The notes: generated from the sequence alone by a model not told the origin. A DNA stretch of 64,000 bases from Zychaea mexicana (GCF_025766255.1 NW_026516776.1:90734-154733); one strand, 5' to 3'. Shown: positions 13,491 to 25,908, counted from the first letter of the stretch. Made by a program: numbers and translations.

Positions 13491-13967
13491 CTATCACCTT
13501 ATCTATCAACTAGAGTATATCATTATCAATATCAGTTTCTATATATGCATACAAAGGACATTCACTATCATAGCAAATATGCTAGTCCTCTCGCATTCCG
13601 TGGTAATAAGCCTCATTTATTACCCTTTCATCGGATGCTCCCCCTACTCTTCTGCAAGAGGTTAAAGCATATCCACATAAATAAACATTACTCCATAATA
13701 GCAATCATCCATCGCAAAGAAAAATTGGATGTGGTAAACGAACTCTACATTCCTTCACAACTGTGGGAAAGCAAGGTATATATAGTGATATGTGACGTGA
13801 CGAATGATGATGATGATGACTGACAATGATAATACAATTGCTAAAAAGGAAAATAGGGAAAAGGGCATTTGTAGCAAAATTTGTTCGAGATACTCATAGT
13901 AATAGTGGAATTTGAACGATGTTGGTTAGTGATAAAATTACGGAGGAGAGAAGAGCAGGCAAAGAGG
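13491..13967. other. Spacer between F-box pseudogene and MINDY gene
   Basis: AT-rich 3' flank. A short plus-strand frame with a run of Asp codons at its end (13545-13823) has no supporting signal. This spacer is where the two units converge. Confidence 0.5.
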
Positions 13968-16275
13968 CTAACAAATGATACAACTTTGTTTTTTCTTTCG
14001 CTTTGCAGCCAGGTGATCAGTATGTCGTTGCTCTGCTAATAACTGTTGTTGTTGTTGCTGCTGCTGTTGTTGCCATTGTTCTTGTTGCTGACGATGACGA
14101 CGCTGTTCTTCTTCCGCACTCGAAAATTCATGTTGCTGCAGAGAAAGTGCCAGAACATAGCTAATAAAATTGTAATGTTCAAGTATCCTTTCAATAAACC
14201 AACCTTTCTCTCATACATATGTGCAAGCAAGCAAAAAAAAAGGCCAAAGGAAACCCTTACTCTAAATCATCTTGTCCTGCTTGTGGAGGAGGTGAGCGGA
14301 CAATTTCAGGCTTCTTAAACATGCTATTGAAAAATTCAGATGATCCTTGGTCAACATCACCTAAATTCTCCCAGACAACCATTTCCTCGGAAGCCAATCC
14401 TGAATCTGTTACGAGTATATAGAGTGTGGATGTTTCTGGGTGCTTGAAAAGCGTAGAGAACTAATATGTAAACATATATTGATTAAAAAAGGTTTTTCAA
14501 ATACATGATTCTAATCTAATCTTAACAAAGAAAGCAAAAGTGTAATTTGGGCTTACATGGTTATTACGAAACAGTACACAGAGCTTATTGCTTGGGATCG
14601 TCGAAACCAACGATTCGAGACCATGATATGTCAGTTGTGTTGCTGTATCTTCCAGAAATGCTGCCGCGACAAGACCTATCGCACCACATAATTACATTAG
14701 ATCTTCGCAGTATATCCGCCGGTTTTCTCTACTTGCTATTTACCTTCTTGGATTTGTCGCTCTTCTTCTGGAGACCATTGCTTGGATCCGCCGTTCATTG
14801 CATGTTTTCCATCTGCACTTTCGACGACAGCACCACTGCTCAATGTATCACCACGAACCACACATTCTACCACAGAGTTATACGATCCACATTTCTCCGC
14901 GACTATTCGATATGTTTCTCGATCCTACCAATAGCAAAATATAAGCATACATTACTTCCGGTGAATATTCACGAGATGCCTCTACCTTCCACACACACAC
15001 ACATACTTGAGGATCTGCTAGCCATCCATGTACAAGATCAACGCCAAATAAATCGAACATGGCAAGTTCGGCAGTCGGCTCAAATCCTCGTATCGATGAA
15101 AATCGAACATTGACATCTGTGGATATTCGACTACTGTGTTAATAACTCGTTGAAATCCAGCCTTATATAGGTCATTACTTGCATACAAACTTACCTAATC
15201 CCATTTGAAGGTTGGGAAGTATAGATAATGCAGCATCCAGATTATATCGGTAAGTAAGAACATATTCTGCCGTGGATTGTCTAGAATCAACTCGATCCAT
15301 GTCAGTAGCTTCATATTGAGTTGGGCTGGCTGATACAACTTCTTGCTGCTGTTGCTGATTTTCACTTCTCTATAGAAATACACGTGTAAACATGTCGTCA
15401 AAGTGAAAGAACTTGAGGATCCATGCCTCCAAAACTACTCATTTTTTTGTACCTTAGAATCATCAGTATTGGGAGAAGGACCATGATTAAGCAAATAATC
15501 CCCCAAACGCTCCACCAGGTATTCGAATGTCACCTCCTCTCGATCGGGCGGTCTGATTTCGAGATCACCTCGCAAAAACAAAACATTACATATTGCCACG
15601 AGGGGGCATGGCCCATTTTCTATTGATGGCATGATGTTATCAGAGATAATGCCACTCTTTGGTGGATTGTCCGTATAGTTCACATACCATTCTGTGTAAT
15701 TATGAGGACGTCCTTCTTCTTCCCAGTAGCAAAGTCAAACCATCGAATCCTTTTCGTCAGATATTCTTGCGCTGCACCAGTTTGCTCAGAAGGTTGCTGC
15801 TGTTGTTGTTGTACTTCCTGTTGCTGTGTTTGCTCTTCGTTTTGTATCTCTTGTTTGCTTTGCACTTGCCCGTCTTGCTGCTGCTGGTGTGTTTGATCCT
15901 TTTGTGGCTGTGGTTGAGGCCGTTCTTCCTGCGTTGCTGGTGGCAGTGGTGCTGCTCCTAACGACATTGACGATAAAGATAGTTCTTGCCTGTAACGTTG
16001 AGTTTGGGCCTGCTCACATTGCTGATCATTAAGCAAATCGGGTGCGTCGGCTCTACTGCTAACGGAGGTCTCAGCATCTTTGGCAGCCGACGTTAATGTC
16101 GGTTCTGGTGGTCGTGTCTTCGTCGTTACTCGTGGCGATTGTTGTAATGATGTGTCCTCTAAAAATAGTAATTCGACAAGCGCGAATCAAACGGTAAGTG
16201 CATTATAGATATCAAGTTTATAACGTCATTCCCTTCTTTACCAGTGGATAGGCTGTCTTTAGTAGAGGTTGACAT
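13968..16275 (-). CDS. MINDY family K48-linkage deubiquitinase with polyglutamine tracts and C-terminal CAAX box
   Basis: Nine exons (16275-16242, 16158-15688, 15619-15453, 15369-15195, 15116-15007, 14924-14744, 14675-14557, 14460-14261, 14160-13968) give 549 residues in one frame. MINDY cysteine proteases trim long K48-linked ubiquitin chains. The catalytic core is clear: ITQNENGPCPLVAICNVLF holds Gln167 and Cys173, and the general-base His419 sits at the end of LCVLFRNNH. Other family blocks are RPPDREEVTFEYLVERLGDY, FEPTAELAMFDLFGVDLVHG and LVTDSGLASEEMVVWENL. Two glutamine-rich stretches flank the domain (about residues 80-150, and a run of nine Gln at 515-523). YVLALSLQQHE at 487-497 looks like a ubiquitin-interacting motif. 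The last four residues, CIIC, form a CAAX prenylation site, as in animal MINDY1, implying membrane attachment. Confidence 0.95.
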
Positions 16276-18001
16276 TGGTGTCTTTGCTTGCTATCTTCTC
16301 TTAAAGTAAGGAAGAAGGTGGGACAAGGGGAGGGAACTAGTCTCGAAAAAGAAAAAGGGGGAGGTGCTGTTGTAGGCTCACTCTTGCTTGCTTGCTTATA
16401 GAAATTGGTAGCTATAAAAACAGATAGAGAGGCAACTGGGTCGTTTCTTTTGCTGCTGTCACGTCCCAAACAAGTCCTTATCGCTTGGCGTAATTGCATG
16501 ATCCGCGCTCAGCAACTTTCTGTGTTGCTTATTCGTCTTTTTCCACCTCGTGGCATTTTGATTTCTGCTCTCTCTATCTTCTCGAATGGAGTCTCCACTC
16601 TTGCACATCCATCTCGAGTGACAATATAATTAAATGAGAGCCTTTTGTTGGTACATAGCATCTCACACTACTTTGATTAATCACACAATCATAAGCAGGA
16701 AATCGACTTGAGTGGCTACCCTTTAAAATTAACTATTTTCCCTATGCAACACGTTGTTTCAGCCTGCCACTCAGGCGCACCAATGATATACCCGTTCTGC
16801 CGGCTGACGCGCTGCTACATGGTTATTTTCATATTGTGTTTCGCATGGCATAGTGGAGACGCTTTGTTCCCTCCATACTTATGTTGTAATTGCGTATAGT
16901 CCTATCTAGGGGGTGAGATCCTTCCCCGTATTGGGGCTGTAAATGCATAGCAGTAACCAGTGGAGGAGAGGGATATTCAACAATAGGAAAGCAGCTCTCT
17001 TTTTCCCCTCCTTATTTTTGGTTTCGATTGCTCTGGTAACAAGACTAGAAATTTTTCGTACGTATACGATCTGGAGGCCTCAAGGTACCCAGGATAAGAT
17101 CAATTTGATACTGATGGAGCATGGCTCGTAACACATAATTCAAATAAGTCTTCTTGTATCTGAAACCGCATTATATCGTTATTGTTTATATGTATATGGG
17201 TATGGAAATCCACTCTCGTTATGTATGGCTTGAATACATGTAAATTCTCATTTGGACTTTTGCTATTGGCAGACTTAGCAGTCGAACTTTGCATAATCCG
17301 ATCAAAGAGTACTCATATATTAGACTCGCAACAGAGAACTTGGTGAGGATTTGAGCTTTGGACTGCACTACTAACAGAGTTGCGGATTTATTCATGGATA
17401 GTAATGTAGCAATTTTTCAGCGGACGTTCATAGTGTGGTGCTAGTCCTGAACTCATTGTAGGCGTGGCGCCTACTTCCACATTTTCTAATCATATATTTT
17501 TAACTTGAATATTCGATCTTGACGGTAGACAGAGGTCCTTTTGTATAGTGAACATAGTAATGAATACCATGTATACTAAATAAACCCATGGATCACACAA
17601 CCTGGAGTATCTATAAAGTCTATAATCTTTTGCAAAGCGCTGCAGAAATAATAGCTCATTTCGAGTTATGATCGTTTCCTCGTAATAAATAGAGCTATTG
17701 TTGGTATAGTACGAATGTTGGGTATGAACTTTCTTTCTTTAATTGACACCATCAGTGTTATTTTTAAGGACATTGTAAAAACTAAGCGATGCAGCACAAT
17801 GAACACTCAATACTGGACTGTTAAGTTAACGATGAACACTAGGGATCACATTCTGGCAGAAAGTTTCATATTTAAAGCACTTGTCATTTCCTTTGTCTTG
17901 CACTTCCCTTTAACCACTTTGCTTCTCCAATCCTCCAAGTCCTGCACTTACTATCAACTACCCCTACCAGTTTCTTCAGTATTAGCACTATTAACAACAC
18001 C
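16276..18001. other. Divergent intergenic region
   Basis: Region between the MINDY start and the Myb gene start. No TATA box was obvious for either gene. Short frames only; the pyrimidine-rich sequence at 17880-18000 is probably the leader of the Myb gene. Confidence 0.5.
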
Positions 18002-18866
18002 ATGTGGACCGAAAGCGATAAGCGTATCGTCATTAAAGCCAAGGGAGAGAAACCCAATTGTGCTTGGGAGAAAATCGCCCTATCAATCAAACATCGGCAC
18101 TCGGCGGAAGGGTGTCGAAAAATGTACGATCGTGATCGATTTGACTCGGTAAGTAGTCAATAGCATACACAAAAGTATAGATACTTTTGCCTTCTTCGGC
18201 GGTATTTTGCCAGTTTCTCTGTAGTTTCTTGATCGATGTTGTTGTTGTACTAAAATATTTATTGATAAATAGAAGCCTAAAACGCCATTGTCCCTCCCTG
18301 AACGCCGACAAGTCGCCAAGATGCGCCAGCGTGAGCCGCCTACCGCCTGGAGAAAGGTATCCGCAACTGTGGGTCATTCTACCAAGGTCTGCCAGGATCT
18401 CATAAAGAACCATGCCACAGACAAAGAACTCAAACGAGGACGTAGAGAGGCTTTGTCGGAAAAGCAATGCAAGGAGAAGGAGGCGGAAAAGGCCCAAAAG
18501 AAGAAGGAGGGTGCACGAAAAGGTGATGACAACAAGGAATACGAAACGAAGAGATCGTCGGTGGCATTGTCAGCACCATCAACCAAGAAAAAAATAAGAA
18601 ACTCATCTTCGTCGGAAGCAGCCGCAACAAAAAGCTCGTCTAAAGCGTCGTCTTCGCCTTCAACTGGCGCTGCTGCAAAGAAGGTGACCACTGTCAAAAA
18701 ACGTTGGACAGATGAAGAACAAACTAAGCTTATCCATCATCGCCGTGATGGAAAGTTAGCTTGGAAAGATATCGCTCGTGATCTTGGCCGTACTGTTCCT
18801 TCATGCCAGTCCAAGCATCAACGTGTTAAAAATTGGCTGCTCGAGCACCCCAGAAACCATAATTAA
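18002..18866 (+). CDS. SANT/Myb-like DNA-binding protein with two separated repeats
   Basis: Two exons (18002-18148, 18273-18866) give 246 residues. Residues 1-49 form a SANT/Myb-like repeat beginning directly at the initiator (MWTESDKRIVIKAKGE), with three regularly spaced aromatic/hydrophobic positions. Residues 62-100 (ERRQVAKMRQREPPTAWRKV) look like a second, weaker unit. A Lys/Arg/Glu- then Ser-rich linker of about 85 residues follows, with strong nuclear-localisation character (KEKEAEKAQKKKEGARKGDD). The C-terminal Myb repeat at 193-238 is clear: RWTDEEQTKLIHH, then AWKDIARDLGRT, then CQSKHQRVKNWL. It is most likely a nuclear transcription or chromatin factor; target genes cannot be inferred. 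I do not recognise an ortholog with a gene name. Confidence 0.8.
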
Positions 18867-20220
18867 GGGAATGGCACAGACAATGTAGCAAAACACTTTG
18901 TTTTTGAAAAGAGTAGAACCACAAGAAGTTAAGCAGTAATGCCATAGTAGTTTTCCTCAATAAACATCATTAGCTTGTCAAAAATGTAAATTTTCGATGC
19001 TCTTGCTCTTGATAGACAAGTGCAATAGCTGCGTATGCAGCCATGTTGCATCTATGCAATCAGCTGGACCAAATGGGAATTTACAGCGAAAAGTGGACCA
19101 ATGTGTGGTGACGCCATTTTTTTAAAGTAGAAAAGAAGATGGTAAACTTGTGTCACCTGGACCGGCATAATTGTGGTAATCTTTGTCATATATAGACCTC
19201 TTCTGTCCGCAGTAGCAACAGCAGTGACGATGTATTTTGCTTGCTTAGTGTATATACGCAGACTTTTGTCGTCATTCAATCATGATCACAATGAATTGTT
19301 CTCGGCATCAATTAGCATCATTGTAAAGTTGAGCTGAGTTTAGGGTTGCTGGTTACACTTTTAAGTATTGTGGTTCCTTTTTATCTTGCAATAATTACGA
19401 TGAAACGCATTACTACAGCACAAAGTGCGTGTGATCATTCTCTTATCCTAGTCGTACCGGCCCAAACACTGAGAGTTCAGACAAATAAAGAACAAAAAGA
19501 AGCTTGTGATCATATATTACTACTTATTACCAATGGATGTGCGTGTACTAGATATGTTTTCGTTTAAGGAAAAGAATAAATCATGATTTATTAGGAAATA
19601 GGGGGGAGGGGGGCTTGTCGTACTGCCGGTAATGGTGGTGGAATGACATCCATTTGTTCCTTCCTGAATGCATGTGTAAGCCGTGCAACTTTACTATTGT
19701 TTTTCTTCCCTTATTATTGTAGTAGTAGTACAGGCAGCAAGAAAGCTATTAACAAATGCACCATAGTAATAAAGTCTATGGCTTTTGTCGAATTAGGAGA
19801 GTATGTTGATCATAAAAGATTCAATTCTCAAAAATAAGCCCATAATATGGCGCTCGCTCATCGTGTACGCACTGTAGTTGGTAGTATGTAGCACAAACAA
19901 GTACCAAGGCGCGGGCTGTGCGCACATACCACGTTACACCATTCGCGTCATTTGGTTTCACAAAACTGTTGTCTGTGATGCATGTATTATTTGCTGATAG
20001 GTCCCCAACTGTTGTTGTGGGGCAGAAAGGAGAAGGGCAGGTGGGGAAGGTACTAGACTAAATGTTCGCAGCATGAACTCTATTTTGGCGGGCTCATCGA
20101 ATAAAACGTCATTCCGGTACCGAACATTGTCGTACCAAAACACTCTTTCTTTTTTCTATAAGAAAACCATCTCTTTCTCCCCACTTCATTTATCTTCTTT
20201 TCCTTATTCAATTCCAAATA
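18867..20220. other. Intergenic region, no supported gene
   Basis: AT-rich spacer with a G-rich patch near 19601 (GGGGGGAGGGGGG). Small frames only. The right end is the leader of the small gene at 20221. Confidence 0.5.
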
Positions 20221-20613
20221 ATGGGCTCCAGTGGCTCCAAACCAAAGGTGAATTCAACAGATAATATAGTGAAATCCATTAGTTAACAATAACAATTCGT
20301 GCAATTGTCAATATCACATAGGCAAAAGCTCCACCGACACTTCCTCCACCTCCACCTCCGCCGCAGTACACTTTCTGCATGCCCATGCCGTGTTTGATGT
20401 TCATACCTATTTATGCACAAGCACAGCCAGTAGCTCCTACTGCTCCTCTAGGACCACCATTGAATCCACCCAAGGTAACTATTATTTGCTCTGAAAAGAC
20501 GCTCACTATGCTTGTTGTTTGTTTGTTTGTTTGTTTGTATGCTAAGCGCATTGTATTTGCTTGTGTAGATCGCACCTCCAGATCGACGAACGTTCTGGAA
20601 TCCACGCAACTAG
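20221..20613 (+). CDS. 74-residue proline-rich protein with N-myristoylation signal
   Basis: Three exons (20221-20247, 20322-20474, 20569-20613) join in frame to encode 74 residues. The N-terminus MGSSGSKPK fits the N-myristoylation rule (Gly2, Ser at position 6 of the precursor, Lys after it), which would place the protein on the cytosolic face of a membrane. A run of seven prolines (LPPPPPPPQ) follows, then a short hydrophobic segment with two cysteines (TFCMPMPCLMFIPIYAQ), which could be palmitoylated or dip into the membrane. The tail is Pro/Ala-rich and ends RRTFWNPRN. All introns have GT-AG ends (74, 94 nt), and intron 2 contains a (GTTT)n run. Nothing in it suggests an enzyme. I recognise no family; it is short enough for automated annotation to miss. 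Confidence 0.65.
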
Positions 20614-20980
20614 CTTTCTTGCTGAAAGATCTCGTTATTGCATCTCCCTGTACTTCTAAGCACCCATCATTATAGCATCTATTAGCATCTCTATCGCAGT
20701 ATCCACACCGATCGTTTATTACCATCATTATTAGAAATTAAGAAGCATGTTTTTTATTTTGCAGAAAAAAAGGTCTATGAAATGGTATATGATATATAAC
20801 AATGCAAATGGATGGAAAATGCCAAGTCGGGATAGTAGGAGATAGGATGAACAGGAAGGGTCTTTTAGTGGAGACTGAAGGAAGGGGATAGATGTGTGTG
20901 GAGGAGAAAGATGGTTGATAAAAGGTGCATGACTATAATAGATGGATGTGTGTTTTTTATGTGGATTTTGCTTTGATTGT
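20614..20980. other. Convergent 3' spacer
   Basis: 367 bases between the converging proline-rich protein and MFS transporter genes. Contains only presumed 3' untranslated sequence. Confidence 0.6.
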
Positions 20981-23189
20981 CTAAGCACGACGATTCATGT
21001 CTTCTTCGTCTTCTGGAGGAGGGAACACTTGCTCTTCACGCAAGAACTTTGAAGTATCGTAGTCGACGGGATTAAGTTTTGTGCTCGAATAGAAGGTAAC
21101 AACGCCGACAATGGACAAGGTAATCCAGGAAATGTGGATCCGGATGGGATACGGGATCCATTCGGCTCCTAATGACGCGGACCAGATTGCACCACATGTC
21201 GCCGGTCCGAAAGCCCGCATGCCACTTGCACAGCCTATCAGATTGCAACCCGAAAGAAGTCAGTTTTCTCACCTAGTATTCAACGTTCTTGTACCTCTCC
21301 CTCTCTCTCTCCCTCTCTCTCTTGTTTCTTGCACTTCCTCCCAAAAGCTTTCGTAATCAACAGCTCAGAGCAAAAAGCCAAAACTTACATTGAGCAAAGC
21401 CGTTCACAGCACCCAAGCAATCCAACCGTGGCGCAGCATCATTTGTCAAGATGGTACAGCTCGTGAATGCAGTGGTATGGAACATGGTCTTTAACGTCGA
21501 AGTGAGAATCAGCCCTACCCAGACCCAGAACTTGGTCTGCGTGTGGCCGCTTGGATCGGGGATATTGTACATGTAGCGCGTAAAACCTTGGCCTAAGTAT
21601 AGAAAGATACAGCCAAAGAGAACAATCTGGAAAAGTCGTAGCTGGCCAAACCACCTGGTCCATGCAGGCAGCAGGAGCAGCTGCACAAATAGTGTAACAC
21701 AGCCGCAGTAGGCCAATGCAATGCCAATTTCATCGGATTGGAATCCAAGGCCACCATTTTCCCGCTTGCTCGCCGTCCAAATGGGGAACAACTCTAAATT
21801 ATACAATAAAACGATGAGTATATAACATACACACACGCATGTGCAGTAGTGGCCGTGTGAATTCTTCTTTGTCATGAGATATACTCAGTGAGCTTTACCG
21901 TCATAAAAGATTGCTTGGAATGAAAATAGAGCATATGCCAAGCAGATCGCCAGGACAGCAGGCGTTAGTGATTCTCGGAATGACGGCGCTGGTGATTGAT
22001 CGGGTAAAGTAGGTGTGGGCGAAGTTGTCGAGCGTCGATCGCTGTCATCTGTTGTTGTGCCATTGAAAGTGTTGTAGTCTTCGTTGTGTTGAATCAAAGG
22101 ACGTTCTTCCTCAAGTTCATGGAACACCTTGGTCGGTGGATCCTGTGTGGTTGGCTTTGCGCTTTCTAATGTCTCTTCCAGGAAGAAAATGCCGAAGATC
22201 AAGCCAAGTGCACAGATCACGGCAGATACAAAGCAGGGAAGGAAATATGGAAATTCGGTAAAGAAATCAGTAAGAGGACCGCCACGGCCAAAGATACTTG
22301 GATACGTTTCAACTGGATTGGACAAAAGACCACCCAGCATGGGGCCCAATATACTGCCAATGCCAAACATCAAAGGCAAAAACGAGAACGCTCGTGCTCG
22401 CTGTTCGGGTGAATGTTCGATTGTGATTTCTGATACCATGCTTTTCAACACGCTCACGTTGCCATTCTATGTGTGTTGATACTTATGATTAGCAGGAACG
22501 CACATTTCATCTCTAACATGTTGTTGCAATGCCTTGCTACTTACCAAAAGACCACACAAGCTACGAGAAAACAAAGCCCATGCAAAGTTTTTCGACAGGC
22601 CAAACAGTAGAATGCTAGACAAGGTGCCAAACAGACCAAAAAGAATGACAGGCCGACGGCCAATGCGATCGGATAACATGCCCCAGTGAATGCCTGGTGA
22701 TGCACGATGAAAATAAAATGGTCATGGATCCACAGCGAGAAAATTGACAATTAACACGAGTCATATACATACAGAGATCATCGTTTTGGATATAAAGGAA
22801 TTCACATTACCTGTCAGCAGCTGGGCAACAGCAAAGGCTGATGTAATGAAACCAACATAGTAGCCAAGATGCTTCTCGTCCGTCAGATTAAAGTCACGGA
22901 TCATCTATTTGTTTGTCGTTTGTTTAGTTAGTGAGTTATTCTGTTGTAAGCTGCAAAGAAAACACTGTGGTGGAGTGCAAATATTTGTGTAGCACTTACG
23001 AAGAGAATGAATGGGAAAATCACTGTGAAGCATATGGGTTCCTGAAAATATTAAAAAAAAAGTCATTTCCGAGATCAGTATGGTTTGCATTGAGGAAAGG
23101 GACGGCAAATGAATTGAAAAGCTTACAGCAAAGCGACATGCGCAAATGATAAACAATTGTCGGTATGGAAGAGGCTTTTCTTTTCCCAT
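20981..23189 (-). CDS. Major facilitator superfamily transporter (DHA1/ZIF-like)
   Basis: Seven exons (23189-23127, 23041-23000, 22904-22811, 22693-22545, 22466-21899, 21793-21389, 21234-20981) give 524 residues. The MFS motif A between helices 2 and 3 is plain: GMLSDRIGRRPVILFGLFG. The helix 5 region has FGIGSILGPMLGGLL (the antiporter-type motif C, G-x8-G-x3-GP-x2-GG). The two six-helix halves are joined by a long hydrophilic loop (about residues 215-290) rich in Glu, Asp, Thr and Pro. The C-terminus is acidic (PPPEDEEDMNRRA). This architecture fits the fungal family related to tetracycline/H+ antiporters and plant zinc-induced facilitators; the substrate is not deducible. The frame is open upstream of the ATG to 23330, but MGKEKPLPYRQL is the natural start. 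The second exon is only 42 nt. Confidence 0.9.
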
Positions 23190-23887
23190 TTCGAGATTGC
23201 AGCGTTCGCAGAAAAAGTTGAAGCGGGAAAGAAAAGGAGGTGAGAGTCTCTTTTGTACTGATGTTTCTGAATAATTTATTCTTTTTCTAATATGCATGTA
23301 GGGACCACTCTTACCGGTGTGTCCGCGCACGGGTAAAAACTGTCCCGGCGGGTTTCTGACTCATTCCTTATATGACATATGTGCGATGAGCAATTAACAG
23401 CGGCGTTGTTATCTTCTGCGTACTGCCTCCTTGAGCTCCACTGATACGTGGGATTGCATCATATCAACAGAAGAAAAAGCCTTTGATATAAACAGAATCC
23501 GGGCTACTCTTTCTTTGTGGTGTCAAAACCTATCAGTCAATGCACTCTTTCATCACAAGTGAAAGGGTAGAGCACTAAGATTTCGTCAGGTAGACAAAAA
23601 ATGCTCACACAAAGGAAACCCTTAAACACTCAAATGCCTATTACCACTTCTCACTCCATGTATGCGTACATGCATACATAATACATAATCCACATAAATA
23701 GTCTGTCCTTAATATAAGGCATTGTAATTGGCGATTGGTGTTAAATAGAGACATATCATCGTAAAATGCACCGAGGAAGAACAAAAGCTGCTAGGAACAA
23801 AGACATTTAGGAAAATTAAGCGACAAATAAGGTTTGCTTGTATTCACTATACCTAAACTTTACCCTCCTGTTTCCTTATCTAAATAA
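23190..23887. other. Divergent promoter region (MFS / GH79)
   Basis: About 700 bases between the two divergent starts. AT-rich near the GH79 start. No confident TATA element or operator recognised. Confidence 0.5.
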
Positions 23888-25908
23888 ATGCCGCTTATTT
23901 TATTGACTGTAATTTTACCACTACTGCTGTCGTTACTATTAACATTTACGACCACTACTACCAACCTCGCTGTCGTCGCCCAAGAAGACAATAATGATGG
24001 TAACAGTATAAATGAGCCATTCGTCGTACAGCTGCCGAGCACCGCATCAGGAATCGAAATTCCGTCATATTCTCATGGCTTCTCCCTCGAAATGAGTCAC
24101 TGGACCACTGTATTCGGTACGCGGAGCGACAAACAAAGTGCTGGATTCCTTCAGCTGCTACGTAACATCGAGGATCGACGAGGCGCCTTGATGATCCGGG
24201 TAAACTTACAACAATAGTATCACGACCGCAGCAGCAGATCAAGAGGGCCTTACGGTGCCTTCTGGATTGCCCGATGCACATGTGCTTTGATATTAATTAT
24301 TCTATCATTTAAAGTTAGGAGGCAACTCCCAAGACGCCGCGTCTTCGGACGAAAGCATCAGCGCGCCGATCGCAAAAACGGGCGAGCAAGCAACACGCAC
24401 CAACAGTGGCGCCACTACATACAACATAAAAGTGCATAGTAAATTGTTTGATGCCATGCGTCGACTCAGCAACATCGTTGCGATCAAATGGACAGTGGGG
24501 CTCAACTTTGAAAATGCGGGCGATATGGAAAGCGCTCTGAGTTTGGGCAAGGTTGCTGTAGACAAGCTCGGCGACTTGCTTTATGCAGTCCAAATCGGTA
24601 ACGAGCCTGACTTGTATGCAAAGCACGGTTTACGATCCGATGGATGGGGCGTTCAAGACTATACGGGCGAATGGGTTGCCTGGGCAACGCAACTGTCACA
24701 ACATTTTTATAACAACGACGATAACCAACGACAACGCAATATCTTCTCGGGTGGCGTTATTTGTTGCACCTGGCACCTCCAAGACTTGTTAGATAGTGGC
24801 TACTTTGAGCGCAGCAAGGAGCTTATCAATTCGATCACTGTGCAAAAATATAGTTCTAATGCATGCTTTGGTGTCGCCAAGGGCGAAATCGATGATTATC
24901 TCAGCCATGCATGGATCACTTCGCTGCCACGGAAGATGTACCAAGAACAGGCCCAGGTGATCACGGGCAGCGGCAAAGAATTGGTCATGGGGGAAACCAA
25001 CACAGCGGGTATGTGAAATTGTTTTTAAACAGGAGCAAACTAGTAGCTCGTACTCTTGCTAATCACAATTGAGTGTAATGCGGACAGCATGTGGTGGCAT
25101 TCAAGGGATTTCCGACACTTTCGTCTCGGCGCTCTGGTGGGTCGACTGGCAACTGTTTCTGTACTCGATCAGTTTCTCGTCTGTCGAACTTCAACTAGGT
25201 GGACCCAAAGCACACTATAACCCAATGTCCAAAATCGGCAGCAGTTGGACAGCGAATCCCATCTATTATGGCTCGTTGGTAACAGCGGAAGCCCTTGGCC
25301 CATCAGACACAGCCGCACAGGTCGTGCATATTGATCTGCCATCGGACTCACAAGCTGCATACGCTATTTTTCACAAGCAGCAATTCACATATGCAGTGTT
25401 GATCAATTTTGATCCAGACAATGAAGCTGTATTTCCACTACAACCGCAGCAGGAGGGCTGGATACCCGTGGATGATAGTGATGGCATTGCGAAGCTCAAG
25501 GTGAAGCGATTGACAGCAACAAGCTTACAAGAACGACATGCGATCCAATGGGCAGGCCAAACATTGCATAATGTATCGGATGGTCGTTTACGAGGAGATG
25601 TTGCCATTGAGGAAGTGATATGCAGTGCGCCTGATCGGTGTGAGGTTACACTACCTAAGAGTTCGGTTGCATTAGTCGGACGGCATTTGGATTATTTCAA
25701 TGGCACGGCTGTCACAGATGATCCATACGATGTCAGTGGTCTTGTAGGCAGCAACGGCGATAACAACAAACCGGTCTCCTCAAATCCCTTAGCATTCACA
25801 AGCGCCACTAGCAGCAAAGTCGCTATCGCTATTGGATATCTCTTACCCTTAATGCTTGTTGCACCCGTTTTTTTCCTTCATCATGTGTTAATCACCATCT
25901 TCTTATAA
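23888..25908 (+). CDS. GH79-like glycoside hydrolase, secreted and membrane-anchored
   Basis: Three exons (23888-24199, 24315-25008, 25088-25908) give 608 residues. Residues 1-31 form a signal peptide. The (beta/alpha)8 domain shows the family's YSHGFSLEMSHW, RLGGNSQDAAS (spanning intron 1), the acid/base Glu201 in QIGNEPDLY, and the probable nucleophile Glu331 in VMGETNTAACGG, which spans intron 2. The C-terminal beta-rich part follows, and the last 22 residues are hydrophobic (YLLPLMLVAPVFFLHHVLIT), a GPI signal or membrane anchor. GH79 enzymes are exo-acting beta-glucuronidases and related enzymes acting on cell-wall or proteoglycan sugars. The exact sugar cannot be told from sequence. Location is probably the cell surface. 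Intron 1 uses acceptor TTTAAAG, which gives the conserved L-G-G-N; the next AG would break the frame. Confidence 0.87.

Noticed and set aside
15659..16032. Plus-strand Leu/Cys-rich frames opposite the MINDY gene
   Set aside because: They are antisense to the glutamine-rich exon, whose CAG/CAA runs read as CTG/TTG or TGC/TGT on the other strand.
23190..23330. Open extension upstream of the MFS start
   Set aside because: The extension has no transporter-like character, and MGKEKPLPYRQL is the expected N-terminus.
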